A stretch of 62,579 nucleotides of DNA, taken from assembly GCA_022360315.1 (NCBI GenBank), contig JAKSDA010000236.1, forward strand, positions 1 through 62,579, read 5' to 3'. The DNA is from Pseudomonadota bacterium. GTDB lineage: Bacteria > Myxococcota_A > Polyangia > Haliangiales > Haliangiaceae. The translations under genes and the position numbers were made by a program. The notes below the pieces were generated by a model. That model saw only the letters and a program-made list of their open reading frames with translations. It was not told the DNA's origin and did not search any database. Below are positions 20,976 through 30,495 of this stretch, piece by piece; the stretch's first letter is position 1; each line of letters starts with the position of its first letter.

Positions 20976-22416
20976 TTTTGCGACTGAGTCTATCGAAGTG
21001 CCCGGGCCGCACAACTTTCTCGGCCTTGGCAACATACTGGAGCTTCGCCGGGGAGAGCTGCCGTTCTTGCTCCGGATGGCGCGCGATTACGGCGACCTGG
21101 TTCACGTGCCATTGCCAGGGGCCGGGTTTTATCTCTTGAACCATCCCGATGATATTGAAGCGCTGCTGGTGCACCACGCTAAAGACGTCGTGAAGGACCG
21201 CTTTACCCATCACCTGAGTCTCGCGCTCGGGCAGGGCCTGGTCACAAGCGAAGGCGAACTGTGGCGCCGGCACCGCAAACTGACCTCGTTTGCGTTCACG
21301 CCCCGGCGCATTCGAGAGTCTGGCCAGGTCATGGTCGAGGTGGCGGCGCGCGCTATTACCAGCTGGAACGACGGTGCTGTGATCGACCTCCATGCCGAGA
21401 TGTCTCGGATCACCATGGATGTGGTCGGCCAGGTTCTTTTCGGCACCGATGTCGATGTCGAGGCCAAGACCGTCGGCCGCGCCATGGAAGTGGTAAACGA
21501 GTTTTTTGCCAAAAGCCTAAACGGCTACTTACGCGTCCCCACCTGGTTGCCAACTCTGCGCAATCTGCGCTTTCATCGCGCCATTCGTCAGATCGACAGA
21601 GTGCTCTTCCGGATCATCGCGGACCGGCGTCCAGCCGTCCCGGCAGGCAATGCGGCAGACGGCGGCTCTGGCGGCGATCTTCTCGCCGCTCTGCTCGCAG
21701 CCAACGACGGGGAAAAAGCGGGGTCTGCGCTCACCGACCGCGAACTGCGCGATGAGTGCGTGACTCTGTTCTTGGCCGGGCATGAGACCACGGCACTGGC
21801 CCTGGTACACGCCATTTATCTATTGAGCAAGCATCCCGAGGTGCAAGTCCGTTTTCTCGACGAGGTCGATCGAGTACTTGGCCGAGAAATTGGCCGGGAG
21901 CACGGCCAGCCGTTGCCGATTTCGGTCGACGTGACAAAGCTTGAGTACACGGCACGGATCATCAGAGAGGCCATGCGGCTCTACCCTCCAGTGTGGGCGA
22001 TTGGCCGCGAGGTGGTCAACGAGTTCTCGATCCGCGGCCGTCGCTTTGCCCGCGGCGCCCAGCTGGCAGTTAGCCAATGGGTGGTTCATCGCGATCCGCG
22101 CTGGTTTCCCAACCCCGAGGCCTTCGATCCCGAGCGCTGGACCGAAGAGCGCACCAAAAACCTGCCTCGAATGGCCTATTTCCCGTTTGGAGCCGGTCCC
22201 AGAATCTGTATCGGCAATCACTTTGCCACCATGGAAGCAGTCTTGCTTCTGGCCCTATTCGGCCAGTTTTTCGAGTTCGAGCTTCTGCCCGGTGAGCGTC
22301 TCGATTTTGCTCCGTCGATCACCTTGCGCCCGCAGCGGGGTCTGGCCATGCGCCTGCACGCACGTCGTACCGGGGCTGAAAAACCATCTCGCAACAGCAC
22401 CGCTCCGGCAGCTTGA
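20968..22416 (+). CDS. Cytochrome P450 monooxygenase
   Basis: This 482-aa haem-thiolate enzyme has all P450 hallmarks: the oxygen-binding helix I (LFLAGHETTAL), the ExxR motif (REAMRLYPPVW) and the haem loop FPFGAGPRICIGNHFA with ligand C414. It most resembles the soluble CYP102/CYP4-like fatty-acid or terpenoid hydroxylases by its ExxR and meander, but the substrate is unknown. No reductase or ferredoxin is encoded nearby. It is translationally coupled to the TetR gene upstream. Confidence 0.94.
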   Translation: MIDFATESIEVPGPHNFLGLGNILELRRGELPFLLRMARDYGDLVHVPLPGAGFYLLNHPDDIEALLVHHAKDVVKDRFTHHLSLALGQGLVTSEGELWRRHRKLTSFAFTPRRIRESGQVMVEVAARAITSWNDGAVIDLHAEMSRITMDVVGQVLFGTDVDVEAKTVGRAMEVVNEFFAKSLNGYLRVPTWLPTLRNLRFHRAIRQIDRVLFRIIADRRPAVPAGNAADGGSGGDLLAALLAANDGEKAGSALTDRELRDECVTLFLAGHETTALALVHAIYLLSKHPEVQVRFLDEVDRVLGREIGREHGQPLPISVDVTKLEYTARIIREAMRLYPPVWAIGREVVNEFSIRGRRFARGAQLAVSQWVVHRDPRWFPNPEAFDPERWTEERTKNLPRMAYFPFGAGPRICIGNHFATMEAVLLLALFGQFFEFELLPGERLDFAPSITLRPQRGLAMRLHARRTGAEKPSRNSTAPAA

Positions 22417-22591
22417 TAGCCCGACCGGACACGTACCCGCGTCATCTCAATATGGGACGATCCCGACCCCGGTAAACAGCGTCGATTCCGGCAATGGCGG
22501 GGCGCGCCCGGCGGCCGGCGCGGCCTGGCGCAATTCTTTCGTCTTGTGATCGACCTCATTGGCCCCAGCTTGAGAACAAAGCAGAGGCGGT

Positions 22592-23908
22592 ATGAACGAG
22601 ATACTCGGCTATAGTGATGACGTGAGAGCGATGAGTCTGCCGGCCTCGCCACATCGCCAGCAGCGATATGTCGAAACCCGCCGAATCACGCTGATCGGCG
22701 CCATCATCAACATGATCTTGGCTGTGGGCAAGGTGATCTGCGGTGTCCTGGCGAATTCTCTCGCTCTGATCAACGACGGCATCCACTCTTTGTCAGACCT
22801 GGCCAGCGATGCATTGGTGGTTTATGCAGCGCGGCATGGACACCGCGAGGCCGACGAGAGTCACCCCTACGGGCATGCACGCATCGAAACCGCAGCGACT
22901 CTGGGCCTGGGCCTGCTTTTGATCGCAGTCGCGATGGGCCTGTTGATGGATGCCAGCCGTCGTCTCCTGGCACCAGAACTGCTCTTGCACCCCGCTCCGC
23001 TGGCGCTGTGGGTTGCGGTCGCGTCGGTGCTTTCCAAGGAGGTTCTGTATCACTACACCATGGCTGCGTCTCGGCGTCTGCGCTCGCCACTGCTCGAGGC
23101 CAACGCCTGGCATCATCGCACTGACGCGATCTCCTCGATCGTCGTCATCATCGGTGTGGCGGGCGCATTGGCGGGCTTCGAGGCTCTCGACGCCGTGGCC
23201 TCTGCCGCGGTGGCCCTCATGATCGCGTGGATCGGCGGCAAACTGGCCTGGCGCAGCCTGCGCGAGCTGGTCGACACCGCGCTCGAGCCCAGTCGCATCC
23301 AGGCAATCCGAGACGCCATCACCGATGTGGACGGCGTCCGCTCGCTGCACATGCTGCGCACTCGCCGCATGGGCGCCGGAGCTGTTGCCGATGTCCACGT
23401 CGAGGTGCACCCCCGGTTGAGCGCCTCGGAAGCCCACTATATCGGCGAGTTTGTCCGCCAGCGGCTGATCGAGAAGATCGAGGAGATCGAGGACGTCACG
23501 GTCCATGTCGACACCGAGGACGATCGAGCATCCGCAGCGTCCGGCGACCAGGAGGCGCCGAGCGAAGCAGCTCATTGCTCGCCGGAGCGGGACGATCAGA
23601 CGATCCAGCCCGACAACAGCTCACCCGAACCGAGCCAGTCCGCAACCAGCCAGCCCCACGGAAGTACGCTCCTACCTCAGCGCAGTGAGATCTTGCCCAG
23701 GCTCTACGCTCAGTGGGCGCCATTCGTGAATAAAGACGATGTTGTCGAGGTGATCCTCCATTACTTCTCCGGCCGGATCTCTGTCGACGTTATCGTGCCT
23801 CTGGCACTGGCCAATAATATGGCCGAAGCTCGTACTCTCGGACAGTCTTTGCGTTCGTCAGGCATGGTGCTCGACGAGGTCGGTGAGGTGCGGGTTTTGT
23901 TCGAGTGA
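22592..23908 (+). CDS. Cation diffusion facilitator with extended C-terminus
   Basis: This 438-aa metal/proton antiporter has six predicted helices and the zinc-site motifs NDGIHSLSDLASDAL and HHRTDAISS, then the usual cytoplasmic alpha-beta domain ending near residue 310 (VTVHVDTEDD). It should export zinc or a related divalent ion. Unusually, a Ser/Gln/Pro-rich linker of about 60 residues leads to a second small domain (about 370-438) with strands ILHYFSGRISVDVIV and GEVRVLFE that resembles another copy of the cytoplasmic domain. Confidence 0.9.
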   Translation: MNEILGYSDDVRAMSLPASPHRQQRYVETRRITLIGAIINMILAVGKVICGVLANSLALINDGIHSLSDLASDALVVYAARHGHREADESHPYGHARIETAATLGLGLLLIAVAMGLLMDASRRLLAPELLLHPAPLALWVAVASVLSKEVLYHYTMAASRRLRSPLLEANAWHHRTDAISSIVVIIGVAGALAGFEALDAVASAAVALMIAWIGGKLAWRSLRELVDTALEPSRIQAIRDAITDVDGVRSLHMLRTRRMGAGAVADVHVEVHPRLSASEAHYIGEFVRQRLIEKIEEIEDVTVHVDTEDDRASAASGDQEAPSEAAHCSPERDDQTIQPDNSSPEPSQSATSQPHGSTLLPQRSEILPRLYAQWAPFVNKDDVVEVILHYFSGRISVDVIVPLALANNMAEARTLGQSLRSSGMVLDEVGEVRVLFE

Positions 23909-23991
23909 GCGGAGCGGAGCGGGTTCGATACTGTCGTCGCGCATTGGCTGGCTCACAAACAAGGTGTGACTGTTTCGGGTAGACTCGGGCT

Positions 23992-24237
23992 ATGGACGAA
24001 AAGACTCGTACCGAAATCGAGGCGGCGGCGTTCCGCCGCCTGGTTGCTCATTTTCGCGAGCGGACCGATGTGCAGAACATCGATGTCATGAACCTGGCCG
24101 GTTTTTGCCGCAACTGCCTGGCCAAATGGTACCGCGCTGCGGCGGAGGACCGCGGTCAGGAGCTGTCGTACGACCAGGCTCGAGAGATTGTCTACGGGAT
24201 GCCATACACCGAATGGAAGGAGAAGTACCAGAAGTGA
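23992..24237 (+). CDS. DUF1244 family protein
   Basis: This 81-aa protein belongs to the DUF1244 family, widespread in proteobacteria and without a firm function. Family motifs DVMNLAGFCRNCLAKWY and ARE-IVYGMPY-EWK are clear, including the conserved Cys pair C-x2-C. It overlaps the next gene by three bases (GTGA), so the two are probably co-translated. Confidence 0.92.
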   Translation: MDEKTRTEIEAAAFRRLVAHFRERTDVQNIDVMNLAGFCRNCLAKWYRAAAEDRGQELSYDQAREIVYGMPYTEWKEKYQK

Positions 24238-24662
24238 CTGGCTTGCGCTACCACGCCGCGACGATCACAGTCGATACGCCTGGTCGCGGCACAGTGGACA
24301 TCACCCATAACGTACAGCGTATCGTCGCCGAGTCCGAGATTGCGCGAGGGGTCTGCAATCTCTTTATTCACCATACCAGTGCATCTCTCATTGTGTGCGA
24401 GAACGCCGATCCGACTGTGCACGGCGATCTCGAGCGTATTTTTGCCAGATTGGCACCCGATGGCGACCCGCTCTTTCAGCACACCGAAGAAGGTCCCGAC
24501 GACATGTCCGCGCACGTGCGCAGCATCTTGACGCAGACCTCGCTATCGCTGCCAGTTTCGGGTGCGCGTTGTGATCTGGGCACCTGGCAAGGTGTGTACC
24601 TGTGGGAACATCGTCAGGCTAGACACCGCCGCCGCGTGACCGTTGGCGTGCTGGGGGAGTGA
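24234..24662 (+). CDS. yjbQ: YjbQ family secondary thiamine-phosphate synthase-like
   Basis: This 142-aa protein matches the YjbQ/UPF0047 family, which shows weak thiamine-phosphate synthase activity. Motifs VCNLFIHHTSASLIVCENAD, HTEEGPDD-SAHVRS and LGTWQGVYLWEHR are complete. The GTG start at 24234 overlaps the DUF1244 stop and follows an AAGGAG site. The C-terminus is slightly short but intact. Confidence 0.92.
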   Translation: MTGLRYHAATITVDTPGRGTVDITHNVQRIVAESEIARGVCNLFIHHTSASLIVCENADPTVHGDLERIFARLAPDGDPLFQHTEEGPDDMSAHVRSILTQTSLSLPVSGARCDLGTWQGVYLWEHRQARHRRRVTVGVLGE

Positions 24663-25131
24663 GGCGAAGATCCGCTCGAGACCGCCGGATGCCGGCAAAG
24701 AACACGAGGACCGGGAGTGCATCCCGGCGCAAGAGTCGCAGTTGCCATACCTGATCCGGATCGATATTGGAGCGCATGAATGGCAGGATATGGCCAGGAA
24801 TATGGATCGCTTCATCGTCGATTTTGAGCAGAATAGATTCTCTTGTGCAAATGAGGCTGGGGCGGGTATCTGCGATGAGACGTTCGCGGTCGGCGCGCGG
24901 CATGGAGAGCAGGAAGCCGGTCAAGTGGCCGATCAGATCGATCGGCACTGTACTCGCGCCACAAATCTCACCGCTGCGGGTCAGCACGCACAGCTGCTGC
25001 GCCTTGCCGTCGAGGTTACTCGAGCCGGCAATCACCAACTCGCTGCTCTTTTGTAAATGTAGAGAAAAGTGTCCAATTGTAGGGAAACAGCCATTGTTCC
25101 AATATACCTTGGGACGAGGCAGGACGATCAT
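24619..25131 (-). CDS. Hypothetical protein, convergent with yjbQ
   Basis: An open frame of 170 codons on the minus strand with protein-like composition (ELVIAGSSNLDGKAQQLCVL and IHIPGHILPFMRSNIDPDQV). No family is recognised. It overlaps the end of yjbQ by 44 bp. A competing plus-strand frame (24643-25056) reads less like a protein. The start is uncertain. Bases 25132-25388 beyond it hold no gene I can support. Confidence 0.42.
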   Translation of the reverse strand: MIVLPRPKVYWNNGCFPTIGHFSLHLQKSSELVIAGSSNLDGKAQQLCVLTRSGEICGASTVPIDLIGHLTGFLLSMPRADRERLIADTRPSLICTRESILLKIDDEAIHIPGHILPFMRSNIDPDQVWQLRLLRRDALPVLVFFAGIRRSRADLRLTPPARQRSRGGGV

Positions 25132-25388
25132 GTGCTTTCTCGATTACGTTTTTGGCGACAATGCGAGGCGCGATACAGTGGCCCGGATGGAGCGGCGAGC
25201 CCTCAGTGGCGGATCAAATCGATAATAAATGGTTTTGATTACAATATTTTCGGCGGTGGCGACTACGGTTGGGCAGCGACCGCGGTGCATCTGGGGCGGG
25301 CCAGCGGAGGGGTTCGGTTGGGATGTAGTCGAGTCGGGACGCGGTGTTACGACTTCATTGTCAGAGCGCTGATCTATACGAGTAATCC

Positions 25389-26264
25389 ATGAAAGGGAAA
25401 ATCTCGCTCGCAGTTCTGCTCGTTTCGTTTCTATACTCTTCTACTGCCTCGGCCGGGGTTTGGTTCGAGTTTTTGTACGCGCCGTGTTTGACCGGTGACG
25501 ACGACGATCTGGACAGGGGTCCAGACGGCGAGGATCCATTCGGCCTATACGGCTCATACAACGGCGCCATCGATTGCTACAACAACGACTTCAACGGCGA
25601 CGGAGAGCGCTTCATCTGGACCATCAAGGCATTTCAGGCCTGGGAGTACGGCACGATGTTCATGTATTACGACATCACCGGGCCGTTCAAGAATCCCAGT
25701 CTGGGGGCGGTTCCCAACGAGAAAGGCGGCTTTTTCGGTGGCATCACGGTGACTCTGTCGATCAAGCAGATCGTCGACAAGCTGACCGGGAAAGAATCCA
25801 GCTGGGGACCGCTGGCCAATCTTCATGTCAAGTACGAGGCCGAACACGTGTCCAATTTTGGCATGCTGCATTATGTGGGCTTGCAGTACGACTTTGCCGT
25901 GCCGTTTCTCGATTTTTTGACCGCGCAGAGTGTGGTCCGGGAAGACCGGTCGCTATCGGGGGTCGACCTTCAGCTCGGTGCAGCGTGGCAGAAATCGTTT
26001 TCGCTCGGGCCGGTGGATTTTATCTTTGGCGGCTTTTTCTCGTGGGGTCTATTTGGCGAGGGAGAGGGCAAGGGCGACTTTTCCGGCGAAGGGCGGCCAT
26101 TTTTTCTGACCCAGCCGCAGCTCTTGTGGGATCTTGGCAAGACGATCAAGCTGGCCCCGGCCAAGCTGTATGCGGGATTCGAGTATCAGTTCACGATCAA
26201 CCGTTATCTCATCAAGGAGAAGAGCGAAAATGTGCTCAGCGGCATGATTCGATGGAATATTTGA
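25389..26264 (+). CDS. Tsx-like outer-membrane channel protein
   Basis: This 291-aa protein has a signal peptide (MKGKISLAVLLVSFLYSSTASA) and a series of amphipathic strands ending with an aromatic-containing C-terminus (SGMIRWNI), as expected of an outer-membrane beta-barrel. The pattern, including FIWTIKAFQAWEYGTMFMYYD and the closing FEYQFTINRYLIKE, resembles the Tsx-like nucleoside channel family. A stretch of acidic residues (DDDDLDRGPDGED) follows the signal. The specificity is not deducible. Confidence 0.75.
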   Translation: MKGKISLAVLLVSFLYSSTASAGVWFEFLYAPCLTGDDDDLDRGPDGEDPFGLYGSYNGAIDCYNNDFNGDGERFIWTIKAFQAWEYGTMFMYYDITGPFKNPSLGAVPNEKGGFFGGITVTLSIKQIVDKLTGKESSWGPLANLHVKYEAEHVSNFGMLHYVGLQYDFAVPFLDFLTAQSVVREDRSLSGVDLQLGAAWQKSFSLGPVDFIFGGFFSWGLFGEGEGKGDFSGEGRPFFLTQPQLLWDLGKTIKLAPAKLYAGFEYQFTINRYLIKEKSENVLSGMIRWNI

Positions 26265-26366
26265 GTTGCCCGCACTGCGAGCGATCCTGCATCGGTCGAG
26301 TGGATGGGTTATCCACGCGCGGCAGTGGTGTGGAGTGGTTACTGCCAACGCCAGTTGTACTGGCGG

Positions 26367-27134
26367 TTATTCCGTAAAGCCATTTGGCGGAAGCGAGCGC
26401 AGATACGGAATGATCCCTTCTTGTTCCTCCTGGGTTAGCTCCCAGCTGTGGTTGCCGTCGTTTAGCACGTGGCCAGCGACTTCTGTGCAGCCACTGCTGC
26501 CACATTCGCACGGTACCTTGGCCTGGTCCCGGCACACATCGGGGTAGCTACCCATTACTGTGGCCTGCAAGATGGCTGCATCGTCGTGAAAGCCGATCTC
26601 GGTCGGAGTATGGTCGGCACCGCCTGCGACTAGGTGGCACGAGGCGCAGGCGATCCGGGCATTCATGCCGGCATCATCGTTGTAGCGAGTATCACCGGCA
26701 GCGCGTTTGGCCGGGTCGTACTCGGTCACGATAACCTCGGCCGTGAGTCGCTTATCGCCGATGACCGCGTGCACTTTGGTGGTGCCGGCTTTTTTGGTCT
26801 CGAGCATGGCCCACTCCTCTCCGAAGCTACCTGGAAACGGGGGGGCATTGACCGAGGTGATCGACAGAATGGTGTCGTCGTCGACTTCCCAGGACAGCTG
26901 GCCATCTTCGTATCGAACCAAATCGGTATTGATGGGAACTTTGAATGCATTGGTCCCATCGAAGCCAGTGTGGACGATCGGCGGCGTAATCAGCGGCTCG
27001 TTGGTGCCGAGACCCGGACCGGGGTCGCCGCCGTCATCGCCGAGCGTGCATCCCGCAGAGCCGAGTGCAACGCTGGCCAGCAAAGCCAGGCCGGTGCAGA
27101 AACTATCGTGGTAATAAGCAGGGGGGCGCCACAT
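26367..27134 (-). CDS. Lipoprotein with Ig-like region and a CxxCH haem site
   Basis: This 255-aa protein begins with a lipoprotein signal (LLASVALGSAGC), then a beta-rich region of about 90 residues (residues 45-140) like a bacterial Ig-like domain, then a single c-type haem motif CASCH followed by a cysteine-rich stretch (CRDQAKVPCECGSSGC). It is probably an envelope cytochrome c-like electron carrier. I chose the ATG at 27134, directly before the signal peptide. It is convergent with the Tsx-like gene. Confidence 0.7.
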   Translation of the reverse strand: MWRPPAYYHDSFCTGLALLASVALGSAGCTLGDDGGDPGPGLGTNEPLITPPIVHTGFDGTNAFKVPINTDLVRYEDGQLSWEVDDDTILSITSVNAPPFPGSFGEEWAMLETKKAGTTKVHAVIGDKRLTAEVIVTEYDPAKRAAGDTRYNDDAGMNARIACASCHLVAGGADHTPTEIGFHDDAAILQATVMGSYPDVCRDQAKVPCECGSSGCTEVAGHVLNDGNHSWELTQEEQEGIIPYLRSLPPNGFTE

Positions 27135-27680
27135 ATCAGATCTGGAGCAAGCAAGATGAGAGCCAGGCTGGATTGGGTCAAACTTGTGTAGTTTCAGGCA
27201 ACTATGGTTGGCAGACAAGGGGGTCGGTCAGCGAAAATGGGGGTTGCAACCGCACTGTGGGGGTAGTCGTCTCTCCGTCGCGAGCGGGAGCAGCGGCGCG
27301 ACCCGTGCGAAGCGGGGCCGAGCAGAGCGACGAGGCGCCGAATCGAGCCTGGCCCGACCGAGCGCTGTCCACATTCACGGCATTTCCATGGCCATGGCCC
27401 CGTTCCACGCGCGATCCTTTGCCTTAAGTGCCGATAGAATCCCGAGCAACGCCCACATTCGCCAGTCCACAGCCGTGCTGCTTTTTATCCCGTGCCGATA
27501 CAGCGCTTCCACGATTCTGCGCCGGTAACGGCTACGGACATGTAGCCAATGAGCTGCCGAAGAACGGTTCTGGGAGCACTTTTACCTACACGGTGTCCTG
27601 GAGCTACAAGTCTCGCGATGAAATTTTCGTAACGGGAGAGAAGATAATCACGCCACGCCCGTACTAGGTTCGGGAGGATC
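27135..27680. other. Gene-free stretch of about 545 bp
   Basis: I see no gene here that I can support. Short frames on both strands have low-quality composition. One plus-strand frame ends with GSGSTFTYTVSWSYKSRDE, which looks protein-like, but it lacks a plausible start and homologue. Confidence 0.5.
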
Positions 27681-28971
27681 GTGATGTCTAGAGTCGGTGA
27701 GGTCCGCGGAGTCACCAGGAAGGCTGCCGGTCAATCCCGCGGAAAAAAGCAGGTATCGGCTGCACCTTCTACCCAGTCGATCTCGATGGATTCGGGTACC
27801 GCGTCGAACAGTGGTACTTCACCACCGGCCGAGCATCCCGATGGTGCCAGGCCGGATGCGTGGCTCCATGATGCGTGGCTCCATGATGATGTGCTGGCTG
27901 CAGCCCTGGGCACTTCGCTCCCGGGTAACGGCGTGGTTTGAAGACGAGAGCAGCGCTGCGCGTGGCGGTCCTACTGTCACCGCCGGGGAATTGACGCGCC
28001 CGACGGCTCCCGATCCGGAACGTGCCGCTGGCGAGGCTGTGCGCCGCTCGCAGCATGGCGAGCGGACCCATGATGGAGTCCTGGACGCCGGCGGAACCGC
28101 GCAGGCAATTGCCGACAATGCACACAAGCAGCAGACTACCAGCGACAAGGGCTCGCACTCTGAGGACGCCAGCGCAGCTCGTCACCAAGGCGATGGCGCG
28201 GCGCGGACAACCTCTTCGGATGGTGCCCGAAACGATCAAGCCCCGGCAGGCGGTGGCGCTGCTGGCGCCGATAGCGCTACTCGCGCTGCCGATGCGCAGG
28301 CTGCCCAGGTACCCATCAATGCAGAGAGCCCGGGTGCCATCATCGACTCGCTGGCCCAGGTTCCAGCTTCCCGGGCGATACCCGCTCTGGCACAGGCCGA
28401 GGCGGCATCGCCGGCCGGGCTCGCGCGCCAGCGTGATGCGGCGCAGCAGTCGTTGCCTGAGATTTCCACGCCGACTGGCCTTCCAGCCAAAAAGAAGACC
28501 CGGGCGGGGGAGAAGCCGTCCGAATCCAGCGCCTCGATGCAGACGGCCAAAGAAATCGTCAAGCCCGAGCAAACTGGCGGCACCGATGATGCCGCCAACG
28601 TGGGTCTGGTCGAAGAGGCGCCGCCTGATCCGCAGCCATCGCCCGCTGATCTCGCTGGTGGCGAGGGTGGCAAGGACGAGAACGGAAACCCGACGACTGA
28701 TCCGGCCCTGGCTCGAAGCGCCCAGAACGCTCTGGTTCGTGTGTCGGCGCCGGCTGCCCAGGTGTCTACCAGGGCCAGGGATGTTCCCAACGTGGACATG
28801 TCCGGCGAGGCGGATCCCGGCCAGCTGCAATCTGCCCTCGATGCCTCCAGTCAGCAGACCCGCCAGGTCGCCGCCGAGGCGGGCCGGGACTCTCGCCAGG
28901 ATTTTGGCGAGAACGACATTTTCCCCGAGCCCCACGAGTCCAGCGCGGAGGTTGCTGATTTCGGGCTATAG
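27681..28971 (+). pseudogene. Frameshifted Ala/Pro-rich gene, DUF4157-toxin-like linker
   Basis: Two overlapping frames together give a more sensible protein than either alone. Frame 1 (27681-27941) starts ATG ATG TCT and reads to HDDVLAAALGTSLPGNG; frame 2 carries on from WFEDESSAARGGPTVTAG to the stop at 28971. The long part is rich in Ala, Pro, Ser and Asp and contains PASRAIPALAQAEAA and SLPEISTPTGLPAKKK, which remind me of linkers in DUF4157 polymorphic-toxin-like proteins. No DUF4157 domain or toxin end is visible, so this may be a deletion remnant. A 15-bp tandem duplication (27855-27884) lies just before the shift. Confidence 0.45.
27855..27884. repeat. 15-bp perfect tandem duplication
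   Basis: The unit gatgcgtggctccat occurs twice in tandem. In frame 1 it duplicates DAWLH. It lies shortly before the inferred reading-frame change in the surrounding gene. Confidence 0.8.
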
Positions 28972-28985
28972 ACCTACGAATCGGC

Positions 28986-29804
28986 CTACTCAGCCGCGAA
29001 CGTCCGCCACCGCTCGGACGCCTTGCGTGAGTTGTTGATCTTCTCAACTACATCGAACCGGCCGCGCACGTACCCCTTGTCGAATGCGACCTCATTCTCG
29101 TCTTCGCCAGGTTCGAGAATGAACATGCGCAGGGAGCCTTTGGGGCCAAAAATCACAGCAACTCGCTGGAACCGCGACACGTCACCCTGGACGTACCCGG
29201 CGACCTTATCGCGTCTGCCGAATGTGGGGGCTTTGAGGCGAAAGCTGCCCTTTGGGCTGCTGCCAACGGCCACCTCGAGCATGGTCTCGGATTTGGGTCC
29301 AGGGCGCTTCACGTGGTGCTGCTCCACCGAGCGCGGATCGAGATAGTACATGCCGCCCTTCTTGACCGCCGGCAGTTTCTTCGCGTAGATCGCCTGGCGG
29401 ACAGCGGATGGATGCACGCCGAGCTTCTTGGCGGCCTCGGTGACCGTCATTGTGCAGCGCGCCTTATGCCCCTCGAGGTCGAGGGTCCCCACCTGCACAC
29501 GTTTGCGGCTGAGAAGGTCGGTCATGACATGAAACACGGGGTTGTTGAACGCTGCCCGCGTGACTACTCCCTGATGGTTCAGGATGGTCTGGTCCAGGAT
29601 GGGGTTCTCCTTGCCGTACACCAAGTCCACGAGTTCGGACTCGGTGACGCGCGGATTGTTGGCCGCGTCGATGACCCGTGCCAAGAACGTCGCCACCTCC
29701 TTACTCGGCGTCGGGTACCGGATTACCTCTCCGCTGATCGCTGTATACATTTCGAGTTTCTTCGACAACGGGAACCTCGATCTGCGAGCCGTTTGCGCCC
29801 GCAC
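28986..29804 (-). CDS. Helix-turn-helix DNA-binding protein
   Basis: This protein of up to 272 aa has a central helix-turn-helix of the excisionase/MerR type (MTVTEAAKKLGVHPSAVRQA, then IYAKKLPAVKKGGMYYLDPR) that reads like a phage or plasmid DNA-binding factor. Flanking parts are not recognised. The GTG at 29804 gives the longest form; the ATG at 29750 is equally possible. It lies next to an ArdA gene, consistent with a mobile-element origin. Confidence 0.72.
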   Translation of the reverse strand: MRAQTARRSRFPLSKKLEMYTAISGEVIRYPTPSKEVATFLARVIDAANNPRVTESELVDLVYGKENPILDQTILNHQGVVTRAAFNNPVFHVMTDLLSRKRVQVGTLDLEGHKARCTMTVTEAAKKLGVHPSAVRQAIYAKKLPAVKKGGMYYLDPRSVEQHHVKRPGPKSETMLEVAVGSSPKGSFRLKAPTFGRRDKVAGYVQGDVSRFQRVAVIFGPKGSLRMFILEPGEDENEVAFDKGYVRGRFDVVEKINNSRKASERWRTFAAE

Positions 29805-29879
29805 TATAGCGCAGGAAATCGATAGATATCGACAGATAAGACTCGCGGGAAGTCCAGCCTACCTGCGAGCTGCCTTCCG

Positions 29880-30394
29880 CTAGTAAGACCAGAATACGTG
29901 CACGCCGTCGGCGTCGCGATGCGTCCAGACGTCCATATCGCGCGCATACGACTCGACGTCGAAGTTCCGCGGAAGCTCTCGTCTAGCCCGTCGAGCATGC
30001 CGCAGTCGCTCAGGTACTCTTCCGCGAATGCCGTGAGGCTCTCCCACGCGCCGCAGTAGCGTTCCTCGAACTCGGCTTCGGCCTCGTCGAGACCGCATCC
30101 CTGCGCCTGTACAAACGCGCTTACGATAGCTCCTTTGCTAGCGATGAGGTTGGCCATCTTGGCCACGTCCTCGAGTGACTCGTATTCATCTACGTTGAAC
30201 GCGCCGAATCCCTCGAAGTCATGGATCGCCCACTCTTCGGCTCCAGTCACAGGACTGGTCTTCAGCACCTCGTCGATCTCGGCCGCAAGGTCGTCAGTGT
30301 CTTGATCAGCCTCGATCCAGGCACCATGGAGGTGGCCAGCGTTGTACGCGGCCAAGCAAGCGACATAGATACGGGGGCTGGTTTCTTGGGTCAT
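29880..30394 (-). pseudogene. ardA: Antirestriction protein ArdA, frameshifted near C-terminus
   Basis: ArdA is a DNA-mimic protein that inhibits type I restriction enzymes and is carried by conjugative elements. The ATG at 30394 (AGGAGA site eight bases upstream) opens a frame with family features PRIYVACLAAYNAGHLHGAW, the acidic IEADQDTDDL and AIHDFEGFGAFNVDEYE. After about residue 140 the family C-terminus appears in another frame: NFDVESYARDMDVWTHRDAD and then FWSY followed by TAG at 29880. The shift lies near 29975, in a CTCT-type dinucleotide. Without it the protein would be about 170 aa, the normal ArdA length. In the uncorrected frame it reads on to 29804. Confidence 0.85.
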
Positions 30395-30399
30395 TCGAG

Positions 30400-30452
30400 T
30401 TCTCCTTTGGAGCGGCCTGGATCCGCCAGGCGCGGGTGGGCGTTGTGCCCAG
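30400..30452 (-). promoter_or_regulatory. ArdA 5' leader with two hairpins (duplicated leader A)
   Basis: Upstream of ardA the RNA would carry the hairpin GCCTGG-CGGAT-CCAGGC and then CTCC-AAA-GGAG, in which the Shine-Dalgarno bases are themselves paired. A very similar leader precedes the next gene (30860-30915). Occlusion of the ribosome-binding site suggests translational control. Confidence 0.55.
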
Positions 30453-30495
30453 GAAAGTAAGCGGGTCGTCATAGCCATCGGCACGTAGCCGGCGT

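Noticed and set aside
27769..28935. 388-codon minus-strand frame opposite the Ala/Pro-rich gene
   Set aside because: Composition (Gly, Arg, Leu-rich) is that of a complement of Ala/Pro codons; no recognisable motif.
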